Origin: Hirsutella rhossiliensis
Taxonomy: Eukaryota; Ascomycota; Sordariomycetes; Hypocreales; Ophiocordycipitaceae
Reading direction: 5' to 3'
DNA length: 64,000 bases
Assembly (NCBI RefSeq): GCF_020360975.1
Contig: NW_025408670.1
Span: 3,162,001 to 3,226,000 of the forward strand
Shown one piece after another: positions 1 through 11,834 of this stretch; positions within the stretch are counted from its first letter, which is position 1, and the number at the start of each line of letters is the position of its first letter. Below the pieces are notes generated by a model. The model had not been told where the DNA came from. It worked only from the letters and a program-made list of their open reading frames with translations, and searched no databases. Made by a program: the position numbers and the translations under genes.

Positions 1-261
1 TCCCTAGTCTTAGGGCTATACGGCAGCCTAAATCTAGTCCCGAAAGGTTCTTCCGTTCAGCTACAATTGTCTATATAAGACAGCATGTCCGCTGGTAGAT
101 AGATAGAGAATTATCAACTTTAACACCTCTTCTACACACCAATACACTACCAATAAATTCCGTTGAAAATCCTACCTTATACTCCTTCTTCCCCTCTATC
201 ACGTAGTCTTACGTGATTCCTTGATTTCCCAAAATTCCGCTTTTGCTCATATACCTTAAGA
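1..261 (+). mobile_element. 3' part of a Copia-2 LTR (second copy, cut by window edge)
   Basis: This matches the last 261 bases of the 568-bp Copia-2 LTRs at 38805-39372 and 44669-45236 and ends at the same base (...ccttaaga). It keeps many CA and TG dinucleotides that are TA in the other two copies, so it is the least RIP-altered of the three. The following base is inside a Copia-1 pol sequence, so this is the right-hand end of a Copia-2 inserted into Copia-1. The rest of the element would lie left of the window. Confidence 0.85.
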
Positions 262-1906
262 AGTAGGGATATCTTTTTAGACCCTTATAGCTATAGTAAT
301 AGAATTCGACCTCGAGCTTAATTAAATAAATATAGTTAACGCCTTTATTAACTACTTACTTAAGGAAGAAGAGGTTATCTATATACGCCTTCTACTAAGC
401 TTTTAATAGCTAGGAAATATTCTATAGCTTAGGAAAGCTTTATATAGACTATAAAGATTCCCCTTTCTTTAGTAATAGTATTTAATAGGTTCCTTTAAAG
501 CCTTAGGCTTTAAGAAAGTCTCTTAGGAACTATATATAATATAGAAGGGTAAAATTACGGTCTTTTTTTACGTTAATAATATTATCTAAGCCTACTTAAA
601 AGAGGAAGAAGTAACTACTAAGAAAGCTATAAAAGGCCTTTAATAAAGGTATAAGATAACTAAGCTAAGGGAGCTAAAGTAGTTCCTAGGGATATAAATC
701 TTTTAAAATAAGTCCTAATAAACTATCTAGCTTACCTAGGACGCCTATATTAATAAGGTCGCTTATAAATTCCTCCTTAATTCCCTTAATAAGAAGCTTC
801 CTTCTATACCTATATTAAATAAAGAGCTTTTACTTAATCTATACTTTTAAGCTAGGGAGTAAGAGAAATATTAATATTAATAGAAGGTAGGCTCCCTGCT
901 TTTTTTAGCTATTTCTACTAGACCGGATATCTCTTTTACGGTCTCTTAGCTAGCTAGGTATAACTAAAATCCTAGCCTTAGGCATTAAGAAGTAGTAGAC
1001 CGAGCTATCCTTTATCTTTATTTAACGAGATTATATAGTCTATGCTTAGGAGGGTAGGGAAGGAAATTAGCTACCGAAATCTTTTTTTATTTAAGCGATT
1101 CGTCCTTTATAGATAATATATTAAATAGAAAGAGTTTATAAGGGTATATTATATCCCTATTTAAAGGAACTATTACTTAGAGAGCTTTAAAGTAAGATAA
1201 TATTACTATATTAAGTATAAAGGGAGAGCTACTAGCTCTTTTAAAAGCATTAAAAGAAGCGATTTTCCTTAGCTAGCTACTAATATCTTTATAACTATAA
1301 ATTCTATCCCTATTAGCTATAAAATATAATAATATATAGACTATATAAGTTCTTATTAAGGAAAATAGTAAGCTATTAACCTAGTTATAGTATATCGATA
1401 TCTACTAGTATTAGTTATACTAAGAGGTCTAAAAGGGACTAATTTCTATCCGTTAGGTTCTAATAGTATTAATAAAAGCTAATAGTCTTATAAAGCCCTT
1501 ACTAAAGTAAAAGCTAGCTATCTTTTTATAGTAAATTAGGCTAGAAGACGTTTAAGAAAAGCTATCCTTAGAGGCCTGCCTTAAGAGTCTATAAGAGGAG
1601 CTAATAGCTTATATAAGAAGGTAATATTTATAGCTAAAGAAGAAGCAAGAGGTTTTTCTCTTTAAAGGGCCCCTTATTTAATTAGGTTTTTCCCTTTTAA
1701 GAAGGCCCCCTTTCTTATAAGACTTTCCCCTTTTTAGGCCCTTATTCCTTAAGTAGGTTTAAAAGAGCCTAGGGACCTAAAAGGGCCCTTACTTTCCTTA
1801 AGTAAAGGGAGAAGTATAGAGCTAAGAACCTCCTTTATACGCTTACTAGCTTAAAGCTATATTAGCTATACCCTTAATATAAGGGCAGGCTATAGCTAAG
1901 GGGGTA

Positions 1907-2370
1907 TATCGCGAAGTATAGCTTAATTTTATAGTTCTTAGAGATATCCCTTAGTAAGAGGGACTAAGGAAGCTAAAAATACTTAGTATAAAAAAAGAAA
2001 GAAGGAGCTAAAAAGAGGTATAGAAAGGAGGGTAGGAGTATAAAGGGAAGTATAAGTAGTAATAGATAAGATAGATATACTAGTAACGGCTAAAAAGGAA
2101 GGGAAAAACTAGTAAAAAGCTTAGTAGTTAAAAGGATATTAATAGCTTCTTTAAGTAAGATCTTCTTTATTAATTAAGATACTAAATAGGTATAAAAAGG
2201 GGTATTAGATAGTAAAAAGAAGGATAATTAAGGCAATATAATAATTACTCCCTTACTTTAATTACTACTCCTATAAGAATTAAATAGCTTAGCCCTACCT
2301 ATCTAACCCCTTACTTTTAGTTTTACCTTTATATATTTTATATATACTTTTTATATCTCTCTATATAAGA
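1907..2370 (+). repeat. Copia-1 LTR (first of two in the rearranged fragment)
   Basis: It begins tatcgcgaag, the RIP form of the tgtcgcgaag start seen at 52829, and is preceded by a purine-rich tract (aaggggg). It ends ...atataaga. It aligns along its length with the LTRs at 46971-47461 and 52829-53304. Confidence 0.85.
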
Positions 2371-3150
2371 ATTATATCCTTTTTTTTAAAGGAACTATTA
2401 CTTAAAAAGCTTTAAAGTAAGCTACTATTATAACTTTAAGTATAAAGGTAAAGCTACTAGCTCTTTTAAAAGTATTAAAAGAAGCGACTTTCCTTAGCTA
2501 GCTACTAATATCTCTATAACTATAAATTCCGACCTTATTATTTATAAAATATAATAATATAGAGACTATATAAATTCTTATAGAAAATAGTAAGCTATTA
2601 ACCTAGCTATAGTATATTAATATCTATTAGTCTTAGTAATACTAAGAGGTCTAAAGGGGACTTATTTCTATTTATTAGATTTTAACGGTATCGATAAAAG
2701 CTAACGGTCTTATAAAGCCCTTACTAAAGTAAAAGCTAGCTATCTTTTTATAGTAAATTAAGCTAAAAGACGTTTATAAGAAGCTATCTTTAAAGGCTTG
2801 CCTTAAGAGTCTATAAGAGGAGCTAATAATATATATAAGAAGGCAATATCTATAGCCGAAAAGAAAGGAACTAGGACTTATCTTAAAGGAGGGCCTATAG
2901 CTTTATTAGGACTTATTTTTCTTAATAGCCCCTTTTTAAGGACTTATCTTTAAAGAAGCTCCCCTTTTTTATAAGACTTAATTTCCTTCTTAGGCCCCTT
3001 TTTCTTAAAGTAGGTCTAAAAGAGCTTAGGGCTAAAACCTAGATTTCTTAAGTAAGGGATAAGTATAAACTAAGACCTCCTTTATATACTTACTAGCCTA
3101 AGTATTTAGCTTTACCCTTTTTATAAGGGTAGGCTATAGCTAAGGGGGTA

Positions 3151-3628
3151 TATTATAAAGTATAGTATAATTTTATAGTTCTTAGAGATATCCCTTAGTA
3201 TAAGGAACTAAGGAAGCTAAAAAATAAGTTTTTAAGAAGGAGCTAAAAAGAGGTATAAAGAGGAGGGTAGGGGTATAAAGGGAAGTAAAAGTAGTAATAG
3301 CTTCCTATAAAAGTAGCGAGAGATAAGATAGATATATTAGTAATAGCTAGAAAGGAAAGGAAAAAACTAGTAAAAAGCATAGTAGTTAAAAGGATATTAA
3401 TAGCCTCTTTAAGTAAGATCTTCTTTATTAATTAAAATACTAAATAAGTATAAAGAGGGGCGTTAAATAAAAGAAAGAAAGAGAATTAAGTTAATATAAT
3501 AATTACCCCCTTACTATAATTACTACCTTTATAAGAATTAAATATCTCTACCTTACTTATTTAACCCTTTACTTTTAATTTTACCTTTATATATTTTATA
3601 TATACTTCTTATACCTCTCTTTATAAGT
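3151..3628 (+). repeat. Copia-1 LTR (second of two)
   Basis: It starts tattataaag and ends near ...ttataag. It is the same LTR family as 1907-2370 with different RIP transitions. The right end is uncertain by a few bases. Gypsy integrase sequence follows. Confidence 0.8.
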
Positions 3629-4038
3629 ACTATATAGACTTAGTCTAAGTTAAAGAAAAATTATATATTAGTAAGAAGTTACTTACTATTAAAGCTAAAA
3701 GTATTATCTAGCGTTTATAAGAAGCTATTAAAGAAGCTTAAGTAGTAATTATATTAATATAAGAATAATAAGAAAGTAATACTAATATATAAAGATAGCC
3801 TTTTAATTAGTTTAAGCTAAGAGATAAAGTATAACTATAACTTTTTAACGTTTACTTTAATAAGTTATATAAGAAACTAAATTAGCTATTAGCTAAGTAT
3901 AATTTTTAAAGATATTTAAATTATATATATATTAGCTAAATATACTTTTAAGAATCTATAATATATTTTATATTATACTTTTATAACTAATAGTAAATAA
4001 TCTACTTTTAATATAGATATTAAATAATTACTAGCTAC
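3629..4038 (+). pseudogene. Gypsy-4 integrase C-terminal fragment, split by Gypsy-2
   Basis: Reading through stops gives the C-terminal module of a Ty3/Gypsy integrase. A helical QRLQEAIKEAQ-like segment precedes a KLRDKVQLQLFNV stretch that matches the GPY/F module KVGDKVWL..(N).RT.RP.KKLD, and a NVFHTLLL-like end follows. Gypsy-2 is inserted at 4039 with the TSD gctac (4034-4038). The continuation should be right of 21108 but was not recognised there. Confidence 0.6.
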
Positions 4039-4067
4039 TATAAGATTCTTTAACTATTATAGGTTAT
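4039..4067 (+). repeat. Gypsy-2 5' LTR, left piece
   Basis: These are the first 29 bases of the 186-bp Gypsy-2 LTR, matching 20918-20946 apart from RIP-type and few other changes. The rest of the LTR resumes at 12321 after the nested Gypsy-1a. Confidence 0.85.
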
Positions 4068-4548
4068 TATTACGACTACGGTCTAGTAAACCGTAAGGAC
4101 TAGTATATATTATAAGGATATATAATATAAGGAGCAAGGAATATTAAATAGACCGACGGGCTAATTAAGTTTAGAGCGATAGGTTACTTTAGCGCTCTAA
4201 CGCTCTATAGCTAGGATCGTAGGATCGCTCTAGCGCCCTAGCGCTCCTAGGCGACGGGATCACCTAGTGCTCTTAGCGATCTAAGGAAGCTCTCGAGATA
4301 TATAAGGAAGGAATAGAACACTCCTTTAGATAGATAGCTCGATAGCTTTTAATATAATTATTACGATCTCTATTACGATCTTACCTTTAATTCCGATTAC
4401 TTAATTACCTAGTTATAGTCTATAGTCTATAACCTCTAACTTATTACTAACGTAATATACTTATTATTACTTAGACTACGCCCTATTATATCTATTAATA
4501 TAAACCCCTCGATAGGTTTATCCCTTAGAAATAATACTAGTCGTTATA
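4068..4548 (+). repeat. Gypsy-1a 5' LTR
   Basis: It starts tattacgactacgg (TG changed to TA by RIP) and ends cgttata. It is collinear over 481 bp with 11835-12315. Confidence 0.92.
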
Positions 4549-7500
4549 TATTAAAAGCTCTTATTTAGTATAATACCGCGTTACTTTAAGTAATATCGTA
4601 ACTATTAATATACCTATATAGTAAACTAGATTAACTAACTCTAGAGCTACTATATTACCTTAGGAAATAATACGCGAGATTATTACCCTTTAATAAGAGG
4701 TATAGTTACTTAAGAATAAAGGAGGTAATAGATAAGTTAGGGACCTTAGAGAAGTAGTTAAACTAAAATAGCTAGGACTATTCGATAGTACTTATAGTAC
4801 TCTTTAAGACTTTCTTACCTAACTTAAGGCCTACTACTAGTTTTACTTAACGAAACTTTTAAACCTAGTTAAAAAGGTACTCTATATAGGAAATTATTTA
4901 TCTAGAACGGTACTCGCTTAGTTTAGACCTATTATAAGGGACTATCTTAATAACTAACTAGTATAACGAAATAGTAAAACGGACGAAGTCTTTACTAGTT
5001 TCTAAGGATTTAAAGAAGCTATTACTAAGGTATTTAAAATAACTAATAAAGAACGAGAAGCTAAATAAAAACTTTAAGAACTCTAATAAAGGACCTTAGT
5101 ATTAAACTATACTACTAAATTCCGTTAAGTTACCTTAAAACTTAAATAGGACGACGAACCCCTTATATCGCGATTTTATAATAGACTTAGGGAAGAAGTT
5201 AAGGACGAACTTTATAAGGAAGATCGACCTAACGGCCTCTTAAACTATATCGCTATAGTAGTACGAATCGACGATAGATAGTATACGCGACGCTAAGAAA
5301 AGAAATAAGGAAGAGGAAACTAGAACCCTTCTTATAAGAATAACTTTAACTAACGCGCTAACTATAAAAAAAAGCGCGAAACTCCTATTACCTATACCTA
5401 TATAACTAACCTAGGTAGGATAGATCTAGATATAATATAGAAAAGTAAAGGAAAGTATTTTAACTATAAGAAACTTAGATATTACTTTAAAGAATATAAA
5501 TAACCTTATAAGGAGAAGAAAACCTACTAGGCACTAGCCCTAAAAGGTAAGAAATACCTAAACGCTACTAATAGATAGGAACTAAAGTATAAACTTCTTA
5601 ATTAGACTATATACTATAACGACGAATATATAGTATACTTAAGCGATAAGAATAATACTAGATAGTTCTTAAAGCTATTATAGAAAACCCTTATAATAAT
5701 ATAATAAAAGGATCTTAAAATATAGAAATAAGTTAAATTTATAAAACTAGAATACCCCTATCTTAAAGGAGTCTTATAAGACTAAATTAGGAAAAACGGT
5801 AAATAATTCTAGGAAGATATATAAAATAAGGATCGATAATAGCGATAGGTAGTCTATAAATAATATAATAAAAAGGATATAGATATAGCCCTTATACTTA
5901 TAAAACTTAGATAATAACTTAAAGAAGAATAATAAAGTATTAACGATATAAGCTTTAAAGAATAAGAAATACTTAGAGAAATAAAAGATAAGAACGAACT
6001 TATATTACTACCCTCGCTATTAAGGGAAAACGCTACGATCGAAGAATACGCTCTATACTTTAAAGAATTTAAAGAAATACTTAAAATTAAAACTTAATAA
6101 ATACCTTAAATTCTTACGGAAAATTAATAAGCTATAATAGTACGATATTAACTAGTACTATATAAAGGAGACTATACTATAGCTATCGCCGTAGTCGATA
6201 CCTTTATAGCTCTATAATAAGAATAGTAACTATAAGGAGAATTTAAAGATAATCTATAAATACTACTTACTTATAAGCACTATAAGTATATTTTATAGAT
6301 ATTATACGTCTACCTAGATTATATAATATACTTTTAGATAAAGGTATAATACGACGCCTTCTTAGTTAGGTTTAAAGGATAAGTACTTTTAAAACCTTAC
6401 TTAAATATAGAACTAAACTACTAAAAAATCGATTAACGCTACCTAAATAACTAAGTTATATTATTAGAACCTAATTATAGTATATTACTTAAATACCGCG
6501 ACGATTACGGTTTATTAATAAGATATCTTTTAGAGATATATAAAATCTATAAATACGCTAAAATAGAAGAATAGTATAACGCTACTCGCTTTAAGGTATT
6601 TAAACCCTTAATCTTTTAAAGACTTATATAATAAGTTAAATATAACGAAGAAGATTATAACGAATATATATACCTAAACTATAGAGTTTATAAATATAAA
6701 AAAGTATAAGTATAGTATAAACGATATAACGGTATACTAAAATATTATTAGTAATATATATAAAGGCTATAAGCTATATTCGACTAAGGAAAAATCGATA
6801 TAGAAATACTACGCGAAAAATAAAAAGACGCTAAATAAAAACTTAACCTTTAGTACGAAAATAAATAGAATTATAAAGCATAGTACGTAATTAACTATAA
6901 AGTAGTATAATATAAACGATATAGCGTTAAGAAATAAGAAATCTTCGATTAGCTATAAGAAATTAGTCTCTTAAGCCCTAATATAATACTATACGATAAA
7001 AATATAAAGAAACGATATTAATAATAAATCGAAGAAGAATACCTAAATAAAATAAATAAGGACTAAGTAAAAAATAAGGTATACTATCTATAAAATAGCT
7101 ATAGACTAGTATAATATAATAAGATCTAAGGACCCTATATATAGTAATAGTAAGCTATAGCGACTAAATAGTATTAGATATCTAAATCGCGGGATATTAT
7201 ATATATATACTTTTAGACTATAGCGTAATAGGTAATTACGTTTTACCTAAAGTTATTAATTATTACAGACTTATATAGAGATATAAGATAGATTTATATA
7301 AACTTATAAATATTAAAGGAGAGGCCTTTAACTATAATAATAGAATTATTAATATAGAGATTAATTACCTCGATATTAATATCTAGGGCTATAATAAATA
7401 AGTTAACTTTAATATTATAGATATTAAAAAATACGACCTTATATTAAGGCTTCTATAGCTATAGGAGAGCAACCTACTAATTAACTATAAAACTAGCTAG

Positions 7501-9009
7501 CTACGTTAAAATAAAGATATAAGTTTCTAAGACTAGTAGATTTAAGAGAAAGTAAAGTTTTATAATAATTTAGCTACTAAATAAGATAAAAGGGATAACC
7601 GTTTAAGTAAATTATTACGGGCTTTAGTAATATAAATAAAGATAGTAACTAAACTAGCGGATATAATAAAATCGACTAATAAGACCTACGTACTAACTAA
7701 TATAGCTATATAACTTAGTATCCGATATAAATAAAATAAAGGATATAATATAAAGATTTAAAGAGTTATTACTACTCTAAGAAAAGACCTTAAATAAATT
7801 AATAAAGAGCTTAAGTTAAGAGAAACTAGCTCTTAAGAGAAAGAATAAAGCTTATAAGATAGAATAAAGAATATCCCCTAAGAATACTAAAAATATAATA
7901 AACTCTTTAAAGAAAAACTTAAAATAGGGTTACCTAAATATAGCTAATAGGACCACGAAATTTATCTTAAGGATAGAATAACGCCGACGTTTTATAAGAT
8001 CTATAACTTAAACGAAAAGTAACTATAAACGCTATACGACTACCTTAACGAAAATCTATAAAAGGGATATATACGAATATTAATATCTAAAGTAGGCTAT
8101 TTAGTTATATTTATTCTAAAGAAAAATAGTAAGCTATAACTAGTTATTAACTATAGACGCTTAAACGATATTATAATAAAGGACCGAATACTATTACCGC
8201 TTATATTAAAACTATAAGATCGATTATATAGTAAAAAATAGTTTATAGCCCTTAACCTTAAAGGCGCCTATAACTTAATATATATAAAAAAGGGATATAA
8301 ATAGATAATAGCCTTTAAAACGAAATTTAGACTATTCGAATATCTAGTAATACTATTTAAACTTATAAATATACTAGCTACCTTCTAATAGATAATTAAT
8401 AATATCCTATATAAATACTTAGATATCTTTATAGTAGTATACTTAGATAATATCCTAATCTTCTTAAATACCCTAGAAGAATATAAGGAATATATCTATA
8501 AGGTACTCTACGTACTTTAGAATATAAAGTTACTAGTTAAACTAAAGAAAAGTAAGTTCTATATATAGGAAGTAGACTTCCTTAGATATACGATCTTACT
8601 AAGAGAGATATAAATATAATAAGATAAGATTAACTCGGTTAAAGAATAGCTAACGCTAAAGAACGTTAAGAACGTATAAAGTTTCCTAGGATTTATAAAT
8701 TACTACCGACGATTTATTAAAGATTTTAGAAAGATCGTAATATTACTATACGACTTAATAAAGAAGGAAAAAGAATTTATATAGGACGATAAAGCTAATA
8801 AAGCTTTTAAATATATTAAGACTATAATTATATAAGAACTAGTCTTAACTACCTTCGATCTAAAATAATAAATCGAACTTAAAACTAATATATTAAACTT
8901 TACTTTAAGAGTATAAATCGGATAAAAAGATAATAAAGGAAGACTATAACTAATTATATTCTACTCGAAAAAGCTATATAGCGTAGAACTTAATTACCCT
9001 ATCTATAAT

Positions 9010-9082
9010 TATTACGAAAAAGATATAGCCGCCTATTAGATATAAGCGACAGCGTTAATTAACGTATATAGTATACGCGACA
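9010..9082. repeat. TRIM-like element, left 73-bp terminal repeat
   Basis: It differs from 9303-9375 at three positions only (t/c, a/g, t/c), all RIP-type transitions, with the left copy more altered. It starts tattacg (probably TGTCACG before RIP) and ends cgcgaca. Confidence 0.85.
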
Positions 9083-9184
9083 CACCCCCTTAGGGATATC
9101 GGGTTAATTCGTCCCGGGATACCTAGATATCCTAGACCACAGCGGGAATTTTTATATAGGCAGGCCCCATGCTAAAACCGCGCT

Positions 9185-9250
9185 CAATTGCGCTGGCGGG
9201 ACTCGAACCACGGGCCTTCGGGTAATGCGCGCCAGGCTAGCCAGAAGCGT
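9185..9250 (-). other. tRNA-like pol III promoter remnant (B box, weak A box)
   Basis: On the minus strand 9199-9209 reads GGTTCGAGTCC, a perfect tRNA B box. About 22 bases upstream on that strand, 9232-9243 reads TGGCTAGCCTGG, an A-box-like motif that needs a one-base gap to fit the consensus. A proper cloverleaf does not form: the T and D stems mispair. It is therefore not a functional tRNA gene but may be a tRNA-derived body with internal promoter elements. Confidence 0.45.
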
Positions 9251-9259
9251 GCGCAGTCA

Positions 9260-9287
9260 CCGGAAGTTCCGGAGGGGTAACCCCTCC
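9260..9287. other. Two adjacent short hairpins in the mini-element interior
   Basis: The palindrome ccggaagttccgg (about 9260-9272) and the inverted repeat ggagggg-taa-cccctcc (about 9271-9287) lie side by side just inside the right terminal repeat. They could form stem-loops in RNA. The role is unknown. Confidence 0.5.
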
Positions 9288-9302
9288 GCCCGGGCTTATA
9301 AC

Positions 9303-9375
9303 TATCACGAAAAAGATATAGCCGCCTGTTAGATATAAGCGACAGCGTCAATTAACGTATATAGTATACGCGACA
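9303..9375. repeat. TRIM-like element, right 73-bp terminal repeat
   Basis: It starts tatcacg and ends cgcgaca, followed by the target duplication ataat. It keeps three C/G bases that are T/A in the left repeat. Confidence 0.85.
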
Positions 9376-11089
9376 ATAATAAAGAATTCCTTATAATTAT
9401 TTAAGCTTTTAAGGAATTTTAATACTACCTTCTTAGAAGTAAGTATAAAGTTAAGGTCTATATAGACTATAAGAATATCTTATATTTTATAACGACGTAA
9501 TAGTTAAACGGACGATAGATCTAATAGGCCGAATATCTATTAGAATTCGACTATAAAATAATCTATAAAAAAGGAATAGAAAACGGTCGAGCTAATACCC
9601 TTAGTTAACGAAGTAACTATAATATAAGGGCACCTATAGTAAAAGGATAGCTCCTAGAAATCAACGAAAATAGAAACTACTAGTAACGATAGCTAAATAT
9701 AATATTTAAGGTATAACCTAATAACTCGATATACTAAAAGATCCTAAAATAGATAAAAGAATATAAAGTATTAAACGGATATAATATAGAATATTTAAAG
9801 GTTCTAATATATAAAAATAAAATCTAGATACTACTAGAATTACGAGATAAAGTTATATAAGATATATATAAATATCTAATATATAGATACTAAGGAATCT
9901 AAAGAATAATAAAACGGATTAAATAATAATATAACTTCTTATAGCTTAAAGAAGTAGTACGATAAGTTATTAAAAAATATAAACTTTATATATAAAGTAA
10001 AGCTAAACGATATAAACTATATAGAGAATTATAACCGCTATTAGTACTAAAGAAACTATAGGATTTAATAGCTTTTAACTATATTATAAAGCTATTACTA
10101 TTAAAAGAACCTATAACTAACGTTAAATATAATAGTATATTCGTTATTACTAATAGATTAATAAAGTATAGATACTTTTTACTATATAAAAAAGTAAGTA
10201 ATATAGAAGAGCTAGTATATATATTCCTATAAATAATTATTAGTAATTATAGACTACTAAATAAGATTATCTTTAATAGAGGAAGTACGTTTATAGCTAA
10301 GTTTTAGTAAGCTCTTATAGTATAATTAAGGACGAAATATAAGCTTAGTATAGCTTATTACCTATAAATAGATAGATAAATAAAACGACTTAACTAAACG
10401 CTTAAATAATATTTATAATACTATATTAGCTACGAATAAAACGATTAAGTTAAATAGCTATTAATAGCGTAACTAGTTTATAATAGCTTAGTTACGGAAA
10501 TAACTAAGCTCTTACTAGTATACGCTAATTATAGATATAACCTAGAAGTATTTAAGGTTACTCGATAAGGACTATAAGCGGAACGAGCGATACTATAAGT
10601 AAATTAGCTATAAAAATTATATAAAGAAATATAATAAGAACTTTAATTTATTAAAGAATAAATATCTACTTACTATAATCGGAAAAGATTATAGGGACTA
10701 ATCTTTTAAAAGGGAGATATAGTCTACCTTATATAACGAAATATTAAAATAAAATAACTAAGTAATAAATTAGATTTTAAGAAACTTAGACCGTTTAAGG
10801 TTAAGAAAACTAATTTAAAAGTTAACTATAAACTTTCGCTACTAACGATAATACGGATATACCTAATATTTTATATCTTATTATTAGAACTAGCGCTATA
10901 AAACGCTAAACTATAGGAAAAAATCGAAGTTAATAATAATTAAGAATATAAAGTAGAATAAATACTAAATATAAGAAAATAAGGTTAGTAATAAGAATAC
11001 CTTATTAAGTAAAAGGGATATAGACTAGAGGAAAATACCTAGGAACTACTTAAGTACTTAACCTACTATAGTTCTTTACTTTAATAGTT

Positions 11090-11500
11090 CTACTAAGCGA
11101 ACCCTTACTCGGAAATATAGGGTTACTAAGAATAGTATCTTAGTTTAATACGTTTAAAGTACTAAACGATTAAACCTCGCTAATAGTAATAGTTTCCTTA
11201 TTTAATAAATAAACCGATTTATCTTAAGAAGAACGCGTTATACTATCTTCTTTATTAATAGCTTATATACCCCGCTAAAATAACTTACTACCTCGGTCCT
11301 TTAAGAAACGCTTTTATTTCCTAATCTAAGCTAGGCGAGCTATCGCTTCCTCTAACGCTTCTTTTACTTTTTATTCGTCTAAATTAATCTTTTACTATTA
11401 ATTTATAATATAATAAACTAGAAAAAGAAGGAATATTAGCGAAAAAGAATAATAAGGAAGGAAAGGGATAAAACGAACGGGCGGACGCTATATTATACTT
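11090..11500 (-). pseudogene. Antisense ORF at the Gypsy-1a 3' end (coiled-coil, unknown)
   Basis: On the minus strand between the chromodomain and the 3' LTR, translation through stops gives a charged helical protein with KVKEALEEAIARLA followed by KRFLKDRGSKLF.RG and an acidic tail. Gypsy-1b carries a diverged relative at the same place and strand (30790-31300). From memory, proteins with an ARLARL..K..LK.RG..M..RGL..LDELD pattern are common hypothetical proteins in fungal genomes. Function is unknown. No start can be fixed because TpG is lost. Confidence 0.5.
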
Positions 11501-11834
11501 ATTATAAGAACGACCTATAGAGGTATATTTAAAATACCGATTAAAACGCTCGCCGACCTTATAAGCTAGGCCTAACCGAAAACAATAGGAGCAAGGTATA
11601 ATTTTAATACTATAGATCTCGGTCTAGGATACTAGCTCCGATTATTAACGCGATTTATTAGAATTACGAGAACGGGATTTTTAAATATAACTAGATATAC
11701 TATTAATAGTATATCCCGAAAGGATAAAGGAATAAGGAACGATATACTTATATACAACGTAATAAGGGTATATTTATATATAGCGGCTAAGGTAGTAGGT
11801 CTTAAGGGTAAGACTAAAAGGAAGAGAGGCATCC

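Larger units (their letters stand above)
262..3628 (+). mobile_element. Copia-1b: RIP-destroyed Ty1/Copia fragment (RT, RNase H, LTRs)
   Basis: The sequence is collinear with the 3' half of the complete Copia-1 from about 51,165 onward. Translation through stops gives reverse transcriptase up to the FYVDD box, which reads FYVNN here (around 558-585, both Asp codons mutated). RNase H follows, with an SDSSFID-like strand, and then an LTR (1907-2370). A second copy of the RNase H tail (about 2371-3150) and a second LTR (3151-3628) come next. The left part of the element is missing because a Copia-2 is inserted at position 262. It cannot encode a working protein. Confidence 0.9.
1145..3628 (+). 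repeat. Direct tandem duplication of RNase H tail plus LTR
   Basis: The block from about 1145 to 2370 (end of RNase H, 3' untranslated tract, LTR) is repeated from about 2371 to 3628. The copies differ mainly by C/T and G/A transitions. The unit is about 1.23-1.26 kb. The arrangement RNase H-LTR-RNase H-LTR is not produced by ordinary transposition and suggests unequal recombination. Confidence 0.8.
9010..9375. mobile_element. 366-bp miniature LTR element (TRIM-like) inside Gypsy-1a
   Basis: Two 73-bp direct terminal repeats (9010-9082 and 9303-9375) flank a 220-bp GC-rich interior. A perfect 5-bp target duplication (ataat at 9005-9009 and 9376-9380) surrounds the unit. Gypsy-1b lacks the whole segment at the matching site (about 29,067), which shows a clean empty site. 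The interior keeps CA and TG freely although the host is stripped of them. No protein is encoded. The structure fits a terminal-repeat retrotransposon in miniature (TRIM), but no convincing primer-binding site or polypurine tract is visible. It carries a tRNA-like stretch on the minus strand. Confidence 0.82.
4560..11060 (+). pseudogene. Gypsy-1a gag-pol (RIP-destroyed, interrupted by the mini-element)
   Basis: Reading through stops, gag ends in a degraded zinc knuckle at about 5,450-5,500 (KYFNYKK.RYYFKEYK, Cys to Tyr). A protease region lies near 7,200-7,450. The reverse transcriptase has YLDNILIF at about 8,440 (YLDD with the second Asp lost). The RNase H connection NYPIYDKEF is broken by the insertion at 9010-9375. 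The integrase covers about 9,800-10,800 and the chromodomain about 10,940-11,050 (EYLIKWKGY core with Trp as TAG). Stops lie mainly at Gln and Trp codons. Confidence 0.88.

Noticed and set aside
9185..9250. Functional tRNA gene on the minus strand
   Set aside because: The B box is perfect, but the acceptor, D and T stems do not pair and no anticodon arm forms.
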